Shown here: one piece after another, positions 10,130 through 23,117 of the stretch | Numbering within the stretch: position 1 is the stretch's first letter | Layout of the letters: the number at the start of each line of letters is the position of its first letter | Origin: Talpa occidentalis | Taxonomy: Eukaryota; Chordata; Mammalia; Eulipotyphla; Talpidae | Assembly: GCF_014898055.3 (NCBI RefSeq) | Contig: NW_023604295.1 | Span: forward strand, 69,332,545-69,396,544 | Length of the DNA: 64,000 nucleotides | Direction: 5' to 3' | Made by a program: the position numbers and the translations under genes | Notes under the pieces: generated by a model | The model's database searches: none | The model's input: the letters and a program-made list of their open reading frames with translations, nothing else | Told to the model about the DNA's origin: nothing

Positions 10130-11362
10130 CTCCCTACGTTTTTACATATCCCACCCTTACTAAATACAACACATCTGATAGTGATTATTCTAAGATAAAA
10201 TTACTCCGAAAGCATACTTTTCATGAGAATAACAAAATACTTCCTGATGATGAAATTAGCAATATAAAGAATAATTATCAGTTTTATACTTTAAAAGCTG
10301 AAAAGGTATAGAATGCAAAGCAATTTTTCTTTATTAAAAAAAAAGACTGTCAAATCAGTTTGTTGTAGTTTGTTTATATACTATACTCTTACTCTTTCTA
10401 ACATAAAACTTTAATCTTGAGACCTTTTTATTCCCTTTTTTCTCTTTGTTTTATCTGTTTGAAGTTGCTTCAGTTCCTAATTAGGACTGGTTATGCTGTT
10501 CTTGTAATTCTGACACTGACGGTATTATCTCATATCTCATGCAATACAAATAAATGGCAGTCATAGACAAATCACATTAAGTACAAAAAAAAGGTATTTT
10601 TCAGATTCTTGAAAGACTTGCCTACTTTTTAACTTTGCTAATTAAAATAGTCTAACAGTTTATTATACCAAAATGAAGTTGGTGTTCACCCATAGTTTAA
10701 ACATCTGTATAATTGGTGATCAAAATGATTTAATAATAAAGATTTCTAAAAGTTTCATTCCTTATGTACATGCTATGTCAGCTGGTTTTAGGCCAGACCA
10801 TTATACTCCATGTGAGGAAAATGGCAGTAATCAGTATGAATTCAATGCTTACAGCTGCAAGCAGACTTATATTATAGATAGTATAAAATTGATAGTTCTC
10901 AGGAATGATTAATAAGTAACATAATATCACTAGTAGTTGACAACTAATTCTTCTAAAAATAGACATAAAATGCTGTGTTTAATATAGTATGTCCAGTTCT
11001 CAGACTTCTTATTTGTTGTGGAATAAAAATATTTACTGAGCACCATGTTGATGAACATGAACACCATGTTGTGGAGTGAAGAAGACATAGTTTCTGCAGT
11101 AAGTAAGGCATTAAAAGTAAATAAAGTAATACAGTGCTATTTAGAAAATGATAAAATAACCTGAAAAGTTAAGAGAACTTAGTTGCTATTTGTGCTTGGT
11201 CTTCTTTATAGGAAATACAAGAATGTATGAGGTGAGCTGTGCAAAAGCATAGAATGTTCCCGCCTGAAAAAAATTAAGTATCCAGATGTGTGCCCTCATC
11301 ACATGATCACAAAAATACATGAAACTTCTCAGTTGTTTAGAGAGATATAGAAGATCTCTCTT

Positions 11363-11403
<41 letters not shown>

Positions 11404-11648
11404 ATGTCTTCAAGTCGAAAACAAATTTCTAATACTTTATCAGAATTATTCTTTGTAAAATCCAAAATAGATTTAGGTAAAAATCCAAAGTGAATTATTT
11501 TGTGGCAAAAAAACTACCATTTCCATCTCTAGAGTCTTTGTATATTTGTGATCCTAAAATATTCATAACTAGTATTTTTAAAATAAATCAATCAACTCTT
11601 ATCTAAAAATAAATAATTATATTTGCTTGCAAAGATATGACCAAAATA
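10130..11648. other. AT-rich unique DNA with an (AC)n microsatellite
   Basis: No gene recognised. An (AC)n tract of about 33 bp lies at 11366-11398. Overlapping frames on both strands at 10673-10966 are typical of random AT-rich DNA. Confidence 0.65.
11366..11398. repeat. (AC)n microsatellite, about 16 units
   Basis: Uninterrupted ACACAC tract, likely polymorphic in length. Confidence 0.97.
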
Positions 11649-11904
11649 GGGCCTCCTTGGTGGCACAGGGGTTAAAGACATAGCACTATCAAGTTATCAC
11701 CAGCCACTGCAGCACAAGTTTGATCCCCAGGGAGCAACCCACAAGGTGCAGCAGACCTCTCTTGTCTCACCAGCTGCTCCCTCAGCAGTATATTTCAGTA
11801 GATTTGCCTTTTACCTCTCCACTCTCTCTGGTGCACCCCTGCACCTCTGGTCTATACCCTAGTTCTTTTATGCATAAATAAATAAATATTTAAAATAAAA
11901 ATAT
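11649..11904 (+). mobile_element. T+ SINE, older subgroup
   Basis: Begins GGGCCTCCTTGGTGGCACAG and carries AGTTTGATCCCCAG at the box B position, GGTGCAGCAGACCTCTCTTG in the body and TATGCATAAATAAATAAATA in the tail. ATATGACCAAAATA on the left and ATATGACTAAAATA on the right are the TSD, with one mismatch. Confidence 0.93.
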
Positions 11905-12483
11905 ATGACTAAAATAATTTATGGTATGACTGTTAATTAGACTTTTTACATGATGACAATCATTCAGATAGAAAGAGAAAAACTATATAATTAATCAGGC
12001 TTTTTCTTATCTGATAGTAACGTTATACATATCTGGAAACATATGGCTCTCTAGCATCATGTAGTTAAAGCCCTAGGGACAGTCAGTAAACTACTCACTG
12101 ACCTTTCTGTTAACTGAGATTCATGGATGCAAGGATCATCTTTTAGATCTTACAAAAAGGATTACCTTTTTTGCTGTCATCAGAAGTTTTTGACCTTTCT
12201 GTTTCTTCCTGGAAGAAACTGCTCTGGAATTCCAATTTTATCTTTATATTTTCTGTGTGCAGGCCACAAAAGTCCTTTTCTTCTTTCTTTTTTTTTTTTT
12301 TTTAACTGATGTATCATCCCTCTACTAGTTTGTGACATTTTGTACTTTTGTGATGCTGAGAAAACTAGACATAAATATTCAGTGTCTTCAGATGAAAACT
12401 AAAATTTGCTCAAAAAAACAAATACACACACATAACATAACTTTTTAAATTTTTTATTTTTTTTTTGATAAAATGAAGACTCA

Positions 12484-12734
12484 GGGCCTCCCTTGTGATG
12501 CAGGGGTTAAAATCTCAGAGCTATCAAGCTATCCCAGCCACTGCCACATGAGTTTGATCCCTGGCCAGGGAGCTAACCCACATGGCGGAGCAGAACTCTT
12601 CTGTCTCACCTGCTGCTACCCTAATTTTAGTACTTCTGTCTGGTCTGCTCCCCACTTGTCTCCGGTGAATCTCTCACCACTGCACCCAGTTCTTTTAAGC
12701 ATAAATAAAAAATAAATCTTTAAAAAAATAAAAT
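12484..12734 (+). mobile_element. T+ SINE, older subgroup, several small deletions
   Basis: Begins GGGCCTCCCTTGTGATGCAG. The body is recognisable (ATGGCGGAGCAGAACTCTTC, CTCCGGTGAATCTCTCACC) but several short stretches have been lost. The tail is AAGCATAAATAAAAAATAAA plus TCTTTAAAAAAA. AAAATGAAGACTCA before and AAAATGTAGACTCA after form the TSD. Confidence 0.92.
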
Positions 12735-13415
12735 AAAATGTAGACTCAATGTATTTTAATGAAGTTTATCCTTTTATGCTATTTTACTTTATTAGGGAAA
12801 ATGCATATTTCCTTTAAAAATAAATACCATGTAATGTACTGTATGAAATAGTAAATGACTATTTCTCTTTCCTAGAAAGACTTTGGGTGGAGAGAATGGG
12901 AAAGGAAAATAATTCACTCTGAGCATTTCTGTTGGTTTTCTATGGATTTCTCATAAGAGTCCCTATTTAAACAGAGAATGCATATGCAGACTAGATAAAA
13001 TAATATACATACAAAAGACAGTTAACAATTTTTTCCATGATCTACTCTGGGGTGAAAGTCCCATTCTGGTGAATTATTCATAACAATATCTAGCATCCCA
13101 TCTTAATATTTGTCCCTATTTGATACTGTGCTGGAATTTTTTATTCATTATTTTTAAAGTTTCATTGAAATTGTGTTAGAGACAGCAGAGTCCTTTTTAT
13201 GTTTAAGTGTTCCCTGTGGAAAGAAGGAATATTTTGCCCCGAAAATTCTTGTGATTTATCAAAAAATAAAATCTAGCTCTAGGATGTCCCCACTGTAAAG
13301 CTTCACAATTTTTAACCCTTGCTTTAAATCACCATGCTTGCCTAGTTTTCCACCAGTCAACAGTATACTTTAAGTCTTCCCAAGTAATGTGATCCTCTAG
13401 TCAGAAGCATAGTAA

Positions 13416-13437
13416 AAAACAACAACAACAACAACAA
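13416..13437. repeat. (AAC)n simple repeat
   Basis: About seven AAC units in an A-rich setting, not attached to a recognisable SINE tail. Confidence 0.95.
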
Positions 13438-13811
13438 GACATAAAAGAGATAGTTGGCATGTTGCTGTTTAAGGAATTAATTGCTAGTGCATTGGATATA
13501 TACAGAAGCCCACTTTTGAAGCATATTATACCTACTTTGTAAGCTTATATCTAAAGACTATAATACACATACAAAGAATTCTGAAGACGCAATTGCTAAT
13601 GGGAAAAAAGCAGCAGACTTATAAAGGAAAAAAGTAATTTGAGAATTAAAATGGAGCAAATTAGTAGGTCTCCTCTACTAATAGAAATTCCTTCAAAGAT
13701 GATTTTAAAAATCTTAAAAATGAATCAAGATTGAGAAATTTACCTAAAATACAGTATAGAGTAACCTGTCAAATACAAATTAGTGTGGCCCAATTAAAAT
13801 AGAGTGAGTCA

Positions 13812-14080
13812 CAAGCAAAAGCCAAAAGCCACACATTTAGTTTTAAATTTTCTCGTAGCCACATTTTAAAAATGAGAAACATATGAATTTACATTTATTA
13901 ACCTTATTTTATTTAATGTCATCTTTTAAAGTACTGTCATTTCATCGTAATAAGTATAAATAATACAAATAAGGTATTTTATTATTCTTTATTTAATAAC
14001 AGGCCTTCAGAATCTCAGTATGGACCGGCCATAGCTGAATTGCTCATATGCATAGGTTGCTTAATTGAATAGTACCAGTT
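13812..14080. mobile_element. MER58-like hAT-Charlie DNA transposon fossil
   Basis: Contains AGCCACACATTTAG, TTTTAAATTTTCTCGTAGCC and ACATTTTAAAAATGAGAAAC. An AT-rich middle (TTATTTAATGTCATC, TGTCATTTCATCG) follows, then CTTCAGAATCTCAGTATGGA. These occur in the order I remember for the ~340-bp MER58 consensus (AAAATTTTCTAGTAGCCAC). Non-autonomous, no coding capacity, strongly diverged. Confidence 0.6.
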
Positions 14081-16140
14081 TAACATGTCCTTACACCAAT
14101 GTTCTTGTTTCTTCCTTAAAAAAAATGTTCAGAAGTGATGGTTGGGCATGGGAGGACTATAAGATCATATGTTATTCATATGTCTTAACATGAACGAAAA
14201 CTCTTCTTAAAGCAATATTTTTGACTGAAAGCTAACAGTAGTACAAGTATTTAAGACCTTCTGTTGGAAAACAAAAAGAAATGAACTGTGTTATATGTAA
14301 AGAAAAACTTCTAAGGAATTGTTTGCTGTATAAATAGTTTTAAAACCAAAAGCATGGATCATGCTATTAGCATTGGCTTGCAACTAAAGAAAAGCTCAAG
14401 GAAGTCAGAAAGCATATCAGTTCAGCAGACCACTCACAGAAAGAGCAATGTGTTTCACATCATGCAGCTTATTTCAAACTGAGGACTGACAATCTGTAAG
14501 AGTTGAAAACAGCAGGAGATATAATAATTGGATACTTCATTGCATGCTAATGACTCAGTCAGTATAAAAGTATTTAATATGGGTAGAAACAGGATCAATC
14601 ATTATCAGTTTATTTTTCAAAGGGCTATTTCTTTGACAGGAACTTAAGTTCAATACTAAGTTCATCCTCTTTTATGGAATATACATTATGTCATTTTGTG
14701 ATAGTGAAACACATAAATTCATAGGATTTTGTGCTTACATGCCTTATTTTGCTTGTACAAATCTGATCCATGATATTAAGGGTCAAAATGAAAAATGAAA
14801 AATATGTGAAAGTTTTTTTTTTTTTAGATGTACTTTCTCTGGAAGTTAAAGCATTTTATTATTTTCTTATTGCGTTTACCAAAATTATATATCATAAGGC
14901 ACCCCATAGATTTTAGAGTAGAAAATCTTTAATTGGATCTGTAGGAGCAAGAAAAGGATGTATTTGATTAAGAACTATCTTTCTTAAAATTATGGTCCCT
15001 TTTATACAAGATCATGTATGCAAAATGGAAGAAAACATATTTTCAAAAGACATTTCAGTGCCCATAATCCTTACCTAAATTTATGTGAAAGAGATACAGT
15101 GGGAAATGTAAAATTTTCCATGGGATTAATTCATTCTTAATGTTAAACTCTTGATTGAAATTAAATAAGGAGTAGTCTGATGACAATGAGAAAGCTAAAG
15201 GATAGCTATCCTCTTTTCATTCTTTAAGCAACATCATTTTTGCATCCTAATTATACCCATTCTACCCTATTAAAATAAACAACTGTTCCTTATATCCAAG
15301 TGTACAGCAAATAAGTTTTTACATTGGAAGCAGACACTACATAAATTTTGGAGAGATAAAAACACACAGATGGCTTTAATCAACCAAATACAGCATTTCA
15401 AAATTATAAAATATTTTAAACACAAAAAGTACAATATAGGAAATTTTTGCATAATCTTTCTAAAAAAAAGACTTTAGGACATATGCATTTAGTTGGATTC
15501 CTTAATAGCATTTTTTTAAGTGAAGTGTAGGGAAACTTTGTGTTTACTGTCAACATTGCTGCACACTTTCCCATAGTCATATAGTCCTTTGTTCTTTTAG
15601 ATTATGTTTTTCAGATTGTAATGCAATGTGCCCTTGCTCAGGTTTTTCTGGAAAATCGCTGACTGTACCTGGGGGAAAAGTTTCTAATTTATGTGCCTTA
15701 AAGTTTATATATATGCCTTCATTGTTATGTATTCAAGCGCTCAGATACCTAGTTATCAAGTCACTTCTATGTCACAGGTCAAGAAATATGTTGACTTTTA
15801 GAAAAGTTCAGTGAGTTATGCCATTAACTGAGAGGAAAAATAACTGTAAAGAGCAAAGGGCTTTGCATTTTTCAATCTGTAGTCACTGTTCTAAAGAAAG
15901 AGTGTGGCCTTTGAGAACTGTGAAATAACTTTGTCCTTAAACAGTCACATTATGTCCATGTATTGTCATTGGGGTACAGCAAAACTTTCAGCTTCTTTAT
16001 AAAACATGTGCATACCTTAAATAAAAACCAAAATATTTAATAAGGCCCAAACAAAATATATATCAATTATTAAGTGAAATTATTTTCCCTTCCCTCCTAT
16101 AATATTTTAAATTTGCCTTGAATTCTCAAGAGAAAAATAT

Positions 16141-16290
16141 GGACCAGATGACAAAAGATCTGGTTGTTATCTGAATTTGTCATTTACTAATTCGGCAAAT
16201 TTTAGCAAAGAATTTAGCTTGTCTTTTTCTCCTCTACTAAATGTGGATAATATATCTCTGAATTGCTATGAGAAAATGAGGTGATATTTT
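16141..16290 (+). mobile_element. MIR SINE, diverged
   Basis: Follows the MIR core in order: GTCATTTACTAATTCGGCAA for the consensus 'GCCACTTACTAGCTGTGTGAC', GAATTTAGCTTGTC, TCCTCTACTAAATGTGGATA for 'CTCATCTGTAAAATGGGGATA', then TGCTATGAGAAAATGAGG. An ancient mammal-wide, immobile element. Confidence 0.65.
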
Positions 16291-16663
16291 GAAAAAAAAA
16301 ATGTGTGGTATTAATTGTCAAAAATCTTTCAAAATTGTTCTAGCATCAAGTGACAGATACTTAGCAATAATCTATTAGGAACTGAATAATTTTTTGATCT
16401 ATACAACAGTCTCCCTTTGTCTATTCTTGAATCATTTGGAACACTCTTTGTTTATATCCAGACAGATCTGCATTACAGACAAAAGAACACACACTATTGT
16501 AATCATCCCAAGTGTCAGCTATTTAAGCACTGAGGACAACACTGGTTTCTCTTACCCAAAGCTGTGAGAGGAGCTATTAGACTAAAGCTGAGGAACTGGA
16601 ATAGGGCCAGAAACAGGCTTTCCTTTACACACTGCCGAGAGTGGGACATTATTTATCTTCTTA

Positions 16664-16900
16664 TTTTAGTCCATTTGCAGTGTCATAACAAAGCTAAGTA
16701 ACTTATCAACAACACAAGTGCATTTCTTCCAGTTCTGGAGTTGGGAGGAAAAGAACAGGGTGCTAAGTAGAGTCCCTGTTTAGTGAGAGCCTCTTCCTCC
16801 TTGGCAGCCATTTTCTGACTATAATCTCACAGGGTGGGATTGTGACAAATCATATTTCAAATAAAGTCACAGAGTGGAGGACATTGACATATATTCTTAC
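16664..16900 (-). mobile_element. MLT1-type (ERVL-MaLR) LTR fragment
   Basis: In plus-strand order: TTTGCAGTGTCATAACAAAG, CTTATCAACAACACAAGTGC, TTCTTCCAGTTCTGGAGTTG, CTCTTCCTCCTTGGCAGCCA, AATAAAGTCACAGAGTGGAG and ACATTGACATAT. This is the order of the reverse complement of MLT1A-type LTRs. No internal retroviral genes adjoin it, and it is heavily eroded. Confidence 0.65.
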
Positions 16901-19070
16901 CCTCCTAGATTTATGCATTGTAAACAGGGCTTTTTACATGATAACTCAATGGAGAGTAAGTTAACTGGAACTAGAGAAATTCTGAAATGCTCATGGCAAG
17001 ATAAATGCAGGTAAGTACTTGGCTGACTGAACTTGAAACTGTCTGATGCAATAGACACCAACTTAAGAGAATAGTAACTGATCAGATGTAAACCTAAAAT
17101 TCAGTTAATATTCTGAATATTGTCATTAATCATATGCTTAGGCATTGCAACTTTCAGTAAAGGAAAGAAAAAAGTCTATACTGTATTTGAAATTATGAGA
17201 ATTGCGGTATGTGATTATCACTTATAAAACAAAATACAGGTAACCAAAACTCTGTAAGTCAAAAACTTATAAATCTTTCTCATTATTAGAAAAAGAGATC
17301 AACTTTCTCTGCCCTACACATAAAATGCAGTTCCTGATTTTTTCCAATAATTAGTTTTATGCTTAGAAGGAGAATTTATAATATGTTTTAGAACTACAGA
17401 TATTTTCCAAATATTTTTTAAAAATCGTTTTATGAGAGTTACTTTTCTCATGAAAGTAAACTGAATTTTTTTTAATATAGACAAAAATATAAATAGGTAT
17501 AAAAGAAGATAAATTTATTTGCATTTATATACCCCCACAGGTATATACACATCAGGAGTGTCGGACAGTCAGAAATTACTTGAGAATTTCTAAACCTAAA
17601 TATATATATTTTTTCTCTTTTTTATTTACATGTGCCACCAGCATGCATAGAGACTCCAAATTATGATGTATTCCCCTTAAAATATATATTTATGGCTATA
17701 TATGCATTATATTCATTGAGAAAGAAAACTAAAATCATATTAAATTCATTAAAATGTTTATTTTAATATTTCTATTAGTAACACTCAATTATGATATACA
17801 TGATAATTGAGGTTAAATCTTAAGCATTGCCTGTCTTGAAATTATTATTTCACTTTTATTGAATTCCTACTCTCTTTTTCCACCACTTAAATCACTTTGA
17901 CATATCAAATAAGTAAAGAGATATGTGTTTGCCATGGTTTTGACCAGAATAAATCCATGGCTTTCTAAAAGTTTGACTATACAGTGAAATATTTATGTAA
18001 AACAGTAGTTAACAGATATGTAATAGCATTTCTAAAGGTAGTTATCTTCCTATCTATGTATAAGAGTGTGATCATTGGTCTGACTAGCTATGGAACAGAC
18101 TAGGCACAAGGAAGTTTGCAATTAAGTTAACTAATGCACTTGATTTTACATTCCATTCCCAAGCATTTCAAAACCCTTCCACAATTTCACAAATGTAGTA
18201 TTATGATATTTGTTTGAGATAGTTTCTTTGTTATTTTTCCAAATGCTATAATTACTCCTAAATCTTATTTTGTTATATTCTTTTATTTCTTATTTGCCAA
18301 CAGTGTATCAATCAGCCAAAATATAAAATATGTATTTTTCTTTGTTCTGGGATTTAAATGTATCAACAATTAGTATTATAGTAATGATGACCATTTTGAG
18401 CCCATGATTTTTCATGTTTTGGAATAAAAAGTCATTACATGAAAAGTATAAATAAAATTTGGAGATCCTGTAATTGAAAGCCAATCTTAATATTTCCCAC
18501 AGTTATTACTGTATAATGTGTTATTTTGGTAATATAGCACAAAATGGGTATTGCTGCACAAATTGGGGGGGCAGACAATGAAGTTACATTCCCTAAGAAA
18601 AACAACTGTGTGCCAATTAACACTGTGTTATCATTACCTTTACCCAGAAAAGATAATCCCAACATAACCCCATCTTTATAGTATAATATTTGTATTAAAA
18701 TGCTTTATTTTATTAAATTATATACAATTATAGATGATTTTACATACTACTTCACTAGATTCACAAAAGACTAGTTATCACAAAAAGTGGACTTATTCTT
18801 TTGGAGGATAAAAGCATAAATTTAAACAGAGCTTTTTTGATTTTCTGTATTTCTTTAGTTACCAATAATAACATATCCATTAAGCAGAAATCCATTGTGG
18901 TAAAATCAAACCACTTAGAACATTCACTTTTTTATGTAGGTGGTTATAACAGCAATAATTCAAAATACATTGTTAACATTTCTCTGTTACCCTGTAGACA
19001 CTCTAGAACTGCAAACTAAAGTTTATTTTAAAAGCCCTTTGGCAAGAATGAAAATGAAAGAAAGTCTTTT

Positions 19071-19129
19071 GACAGAAGAGAAAAACAAGGTTGCAAATAG
19101 CATTAGGTGATGCATTTGAACATGCCCAA
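19071..19129. repeat. Diverged local repeat, copy 1 (partner at 20576-20638)
   Basis: Shares GACAGAAGAGAAAAACAAG-like sequence and the exact block TTGCAAATAGCATTAGGTGA with 20576-20638, and both end ACAT(G/A)CCCAA. The match is about 80% over about 58 bp and is not part of any SINE. Confidence 0.8.
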
Positions 19130-19964
19130 GGGAAAACTTGGCTATATCTTTCCTTAATAGATTGTAAAAGGTTCATTTTAAGAAACAGAGAAATAATGGG
19201 GCATTGCAGAGAACATCTATTCACTAGGCTCTTGTGAATGAAAGTTATGAATATAAAACTGGAGACAGTTTTTGGGCCTTCTGAAAATAAGATATCTGCA
19301 TAGGAAGGCTCTTTGTTTCAATGATTCCTGTAATGCTTACATTGATGATGTAATGCTACAAATGTATACTTACCCCCGCTTTATATATAACTGTAAACAA
19401 ATATATTATACAAGATATGATGTTAATCCAAAATTGAATAGCTTTTTTTTGCTCATCTTAGCTCTGAAATCTGGTGGGTAACCCAAAATCACAATCAAAA
19501 CTTTCTAGCTATAGCAGGAACAAATAGTTTATTTGTATGAATATCATGTAGTTCAATAAAATTTGTTTTCTGAGATAGCAAAAAAAAAAAAAAGAAAAGA
19601 AAATCAAAAATTGTTTGACTACTGAATATGGATTTTCTATTCTTCACCTCCTGCAAGACAACTTTTAAAAATAGGATCATTTAGAGAAAGGCAGTGCACA
19701 AAGAGCTAAAAATGCTTAGAGGATAGCTACTGGGCATTTATCCCTTACTAAATGGTTCTTTTCACTAACATCACTGGCAATATTATTTTGAACCATATTC
19801 CCATACATATTCCATATAAAATGTGATGCATATAAATCTACTTTAAAAATTAAACACTAAAAACAATAAATTGAGTAAACATTAAGGTAGTTTCTTTTTC
19901 TTAGCAGTTCGTGAGCACTAAACATGAAACCCAGATTTAATTTCTAAACAAGAGTGAAAAGCAT

Positions 19965-20379
19965 GTCATATACTATTAAATAGCATAAGTGTTTACTATT
20001 GTCATATACTATTTTTTTTTAATTTTTTTTTTAATAGAGGCATGCTTTATTTATTTGTTTGCTGGTTTGTTTGTTTGTTTTGTTTATACATGCACTGGGT
20101 ACAGTCAGAAGCGCGGGAGGGTGAGAGAATTCACCAGAGTCAGAGCGGGGAGCAGAGCAGGCAGAAGGACCTAAGTACACTGCTGAGGGGAGCAGCGGGC
20201 GGCAGGAGAGGTCTGCGCGCCATGTGGGACCCTCCTCTGGTGGCCGGGGAGCAGCCGGGGATCGAACCGGCGCCGCAGAGGCCGCGGGCAGCTTCGCAAC
20301 CCAGTGCTCAACCGCTGCGCCACCGGGGAGGCCCATGTCATATACTATTAAAGTGTCATATACTATTAAATAGCATAAG
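19965..20379. repeat. Four copies of GTCATATACTATT around a SINE
   Basis: The 13-mer occurs at 19965-19977, 20001-20013, 20337-20349 and 20355-20367, two on each side of the SINE. The outermost copies extend to a perfect 25-nt match (19965-19989 and 20355-20379, ending AAATAGCATAAG). An ordinary TSD explains only the inner pair. Confidence 0.9.
20014..20333 (-). mobile_element. Young T+ SINE with box-B-adjacent insertion
   Basis: CpG-rich copy with long (TTTG)n/(TTTA)n in antisense at the tail (about 20048-20090). It has CACTGGGTACAGTCAGAAGC, a good antisense box B (GGGATCGAACCGG), the extra GGGGAGCAGCCGGGG segment, and head end CGCCACCGGGGAGGCC. The conserved CpGs and open frames across it on both strands reflect youth, not coding. 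Confidence 0.94.
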
Positions 20380-22133
20380 CTTTACTATAGGATGCATTTC
20401 ACATTTTGTTTTTGCTTACTATTAACTTTCATTAGATAATAAGTTGTGCTTTATTAATACAACTGTAACCTAGCAATTGACAAAAACTTATTACTTGATT
20501 TTATGTCAAATTTGAATTAAACATTTAATCTCAATTTTATTTGAAGAATATACATTTAATAACAAATTGTTATTGACAGGAAAGTAAAACAAGATTGCAA
20601 ATAGCATTAGGTGAAGCTATTTAGATTAACATACCCAACAACACAAGCATTATCTCCCCCATTATCAGCATCCTTCACCAGAGTGGTTCATCAGTTACAA
20701 CTGATAAAAATCTTGAATTATCCCCCTGGGATATACACTTTGCCACATTTTTTAAATTCACTATGTCAATAATATATCCTAATTTTATTGTTAAGCATTG
20801 CAAATACTACCATGGTAACTGAAGTACATTCTAACATATTTTTATACAACTACAATTGACATTCTCTCTGTATGGTTATCTAACGGGGGATATGGAAAAA
20901 TATCGCTTGCTATAATAGGCTCTCAAGAATTTAATAAATTTTAATTCAATAGTTGAGCTCAATTTCTATGTATGTTCTAATGTAATATTTTCCCCAGGAA
21001 ATAATGATTACTTTTAGGAAATGAAGTTCACTTCTTACATGGCTTAAAAATTTCTGATATAAATATAGTTTATGTATGTGGACAAACCACATGTCGGTGC
21101 AGTAATACTAGTTCCATATCTAAAGGGGTCCATCTAATTTATTTTTTATAATGAATAATATGTTAAAAATTGAACTCAGGTTATAATTGAGAACTCATAA
21201 CAATAATAATGACAATCATAATAAAAGCAACTGATTGATAATTGCCTTGAGAATAACTACCATCTTTTGGAAACACTTATTTTGTCTCAAATCATTGAGA
21301 CTTACTACAGAAGGACAATGAAATTGAGAGTTTAGAAATGTCATAGTTAAGAAATGTCAACCAAAACTAATTTTTATTTATGCCTATTCTAAAATAAAAA
21401 AACCTACAACTATTTTGTACAGATTTAATGTAATGTATGGTCCTGGCAATATAGGTGATAGTAATTATTAAATGTACATTTCATTTTTTTTATTATTTTC
21501 ACTAGCATAAATCAAGTACTCTTTTAGTAATAGCAGCACACATGCCAACAAATATATTTTTTTTTAAAAATCAACTAGCAACTTCAGCTTTTTAACAAGC
21601 ACTTTTAAAATCATCAACTTTGATTTAATCAATCATCACTATTTTTCTCCATTTTCTCTTAAAGTACTGAACTGCACCCTCTGTTTAACAAAAGGTGAGA
21701 TAAATTACTTTTCACTAGTTTGTATTGCATAGATTATAAAGTATTGTAAGTGGAATTTATAATTAAATACATATGAAACATATTTAAATGTGTGTATGTG
21801 TAATTATAAAAACAGAAATTGCTTCTAGCATCTGTTAAACTTTTATACATTCTTACACTTACTACCAAATTAGGCAAGAAGCAAAACAACAGTACACTTA
21901 GAGCAAACTGGGAATATTAAATAAATGCAATACAAATAAAAGTAAAATGCTCTTACAAACTCCCTTCAATGAAGTTTTCTTTATATTTTCTGTCATGAAC
22001 AATTTCTCCCATATTTTGGAAATCATATTAAATTATAACTATTTCATAAGGAAATTCCCACACTATATCTTATATTACCATTTTAAATAACCCCTTCTTT
22101 TCTGAACGTTCTCGAATCACAAGTGGCACTTAT
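20380..22133. other. AT-rich unique DNA with the second copy of a local repeat
   Basis: No gene. 20576-20638 is the partner of 19071-19129. Apart from AT-rich homopolymer runs nothing else was recognised. Confidence 0.6.
20576..20638. repeat. Diverged local repeat, copy 2 (partner at 19071-19129)
   Basis: Begins GACAGGAAAGTAAAACAAGA, shares TTGCAAATAGCATTAGGTGA exactly, and ends TTAACATACCCAA. It lies about 1.5 kb from copy 1, in the same orientation. Confidence 0.8.
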
Positions 22134-22400
22134 TTTTTTTTTAAGATTTATTCATTTATGCATAAAGGAACTGGGGTGCAGGCCAGAGGTGTGGGGGATG
22201 AGAGGATTCACCAGAGACAGAGTGGGGAACAGAACAGGCAGACTGACTGAAGTACACTGCTGAGGGGAGCAGTGGGTGAGTCAGGAGAGGTCTGCTGTGC
22301 CAAGTGGATTGCTGCCTGGCTGGGGATCGAACTCAAGCTGCAGTGGCTGCAGATAGCTTCATAGTTTATGTCTTAACCCCCTGAGACACCAGGGAGGCCC
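22134..22400 (-). mobile_element. T+ SINE, older subgroup
   Basis: Plus-strand order: TTTTTTAAGATTTATTCATT tail, AACTGGGGTGCAGGCCAGAG, CAGAGTGGGGAACAGAACAG, antisense box B GGGATCGAACTCA, head end ACACCAGGGAGGCCC. GTGGCACTTATTTTT and GTGGCTCTTATTTTT form the TSD with one mismatch. Confidence 0.93.
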
Positions 22401-23117
22401 AGATGTGGCTCTTATTTTTACTTCATCCATAGAATTCACCTATTTATAGAAGATAATCTTAATGTATCAGTTTATATCACTCCCAAGTTTTGCTAAATTT
22501 CTATTGGCTCCAATTAAGGTCCATGAGCCCTTATGATATTTTTAAAATTTGCTTAGACCTAAGTAGTAAATTAGATATATTTTAATGCATCTTATACCCA
22601 TGTCTCTCACAATAGGAACATAAATTCTCTATCCATTGTTTCCAGTATCGTATCGGCTATGCCAGTTTCCTCTCAATTATTTGTTCATTGTTTTCTCATT
22701 ATGGGCTCTGTTTTTATGGTGTTCTCCAGAGTGCAGAGCCTTGCAGATATGTACAGCATCAGAATGCTTACTGAACTATGCTAAATTGCATTTTGCTCCC
22801 AATGGGTGGATTTATTCAAACTTTTTTGGAAGTGGTGTTTGAAGGAATAACTCTGAGTAGGATTTTTAGAAATGGAAGAAAACTTAGTGATGCGTGTTCC
22901 ATGTAACGACTTACCTGAGACTATATAGCTACAGAACTGAGAACAGAAATTAGACCTCTTGGCTCTCCAATGCTGTCTAACACTTTCCTTTTCTCAATGG
23001 ACATGTGCTGAAGGAGATAGATGATTTAAACAGAATCATCATGAAGTAGTTTATCTTCTATTGGGTCCAACTTCTGACCTTCAGTTTGCAAACCTGAACT
23101 GTAGGAAGTTATTACAA
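22401..23117. other. Unique DNA with a possible MIR 3' remnant
   Basis: No gene. 22880-22990 (ACTTACCTGAGACTATATAG, ATTAGACCTCTTGGCTCTCC, AATGCTGTC) resembles the antisense MIR segment 'acttgcccaaggtcacacagctagtaa... tctgactcccaat'. It is too diverged for certainty. Confidence 0.45.

Larger units (their letters stand above)
12735..20013. other. 7.3 kb without a lineage-specific SINE
   Basis: No gene recognised. It contains a MER58-like DNA transposon fossil (13812-14080), a MIR (16141-16290), an MLT1-type LTR (16664-16900), an (AAC)n tract at 13416-13437, and one copy of a local repeat (19071-19129). Everything else is AT-rich unique DNA with only short, featureless open frames. Confidence 0.6.

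Noticed and set aside
12284..12304. Poly(T) as a retroposon tail
   Set aside because: No element body on either side.
20031..20425. Overlapping 101- and 127-codon frames on both strands
   Set aside because: They lie in a young SINE; similar peptides recur at 45283-45572, 47109-47489 and 7193-7456, i.e. translated SINE.
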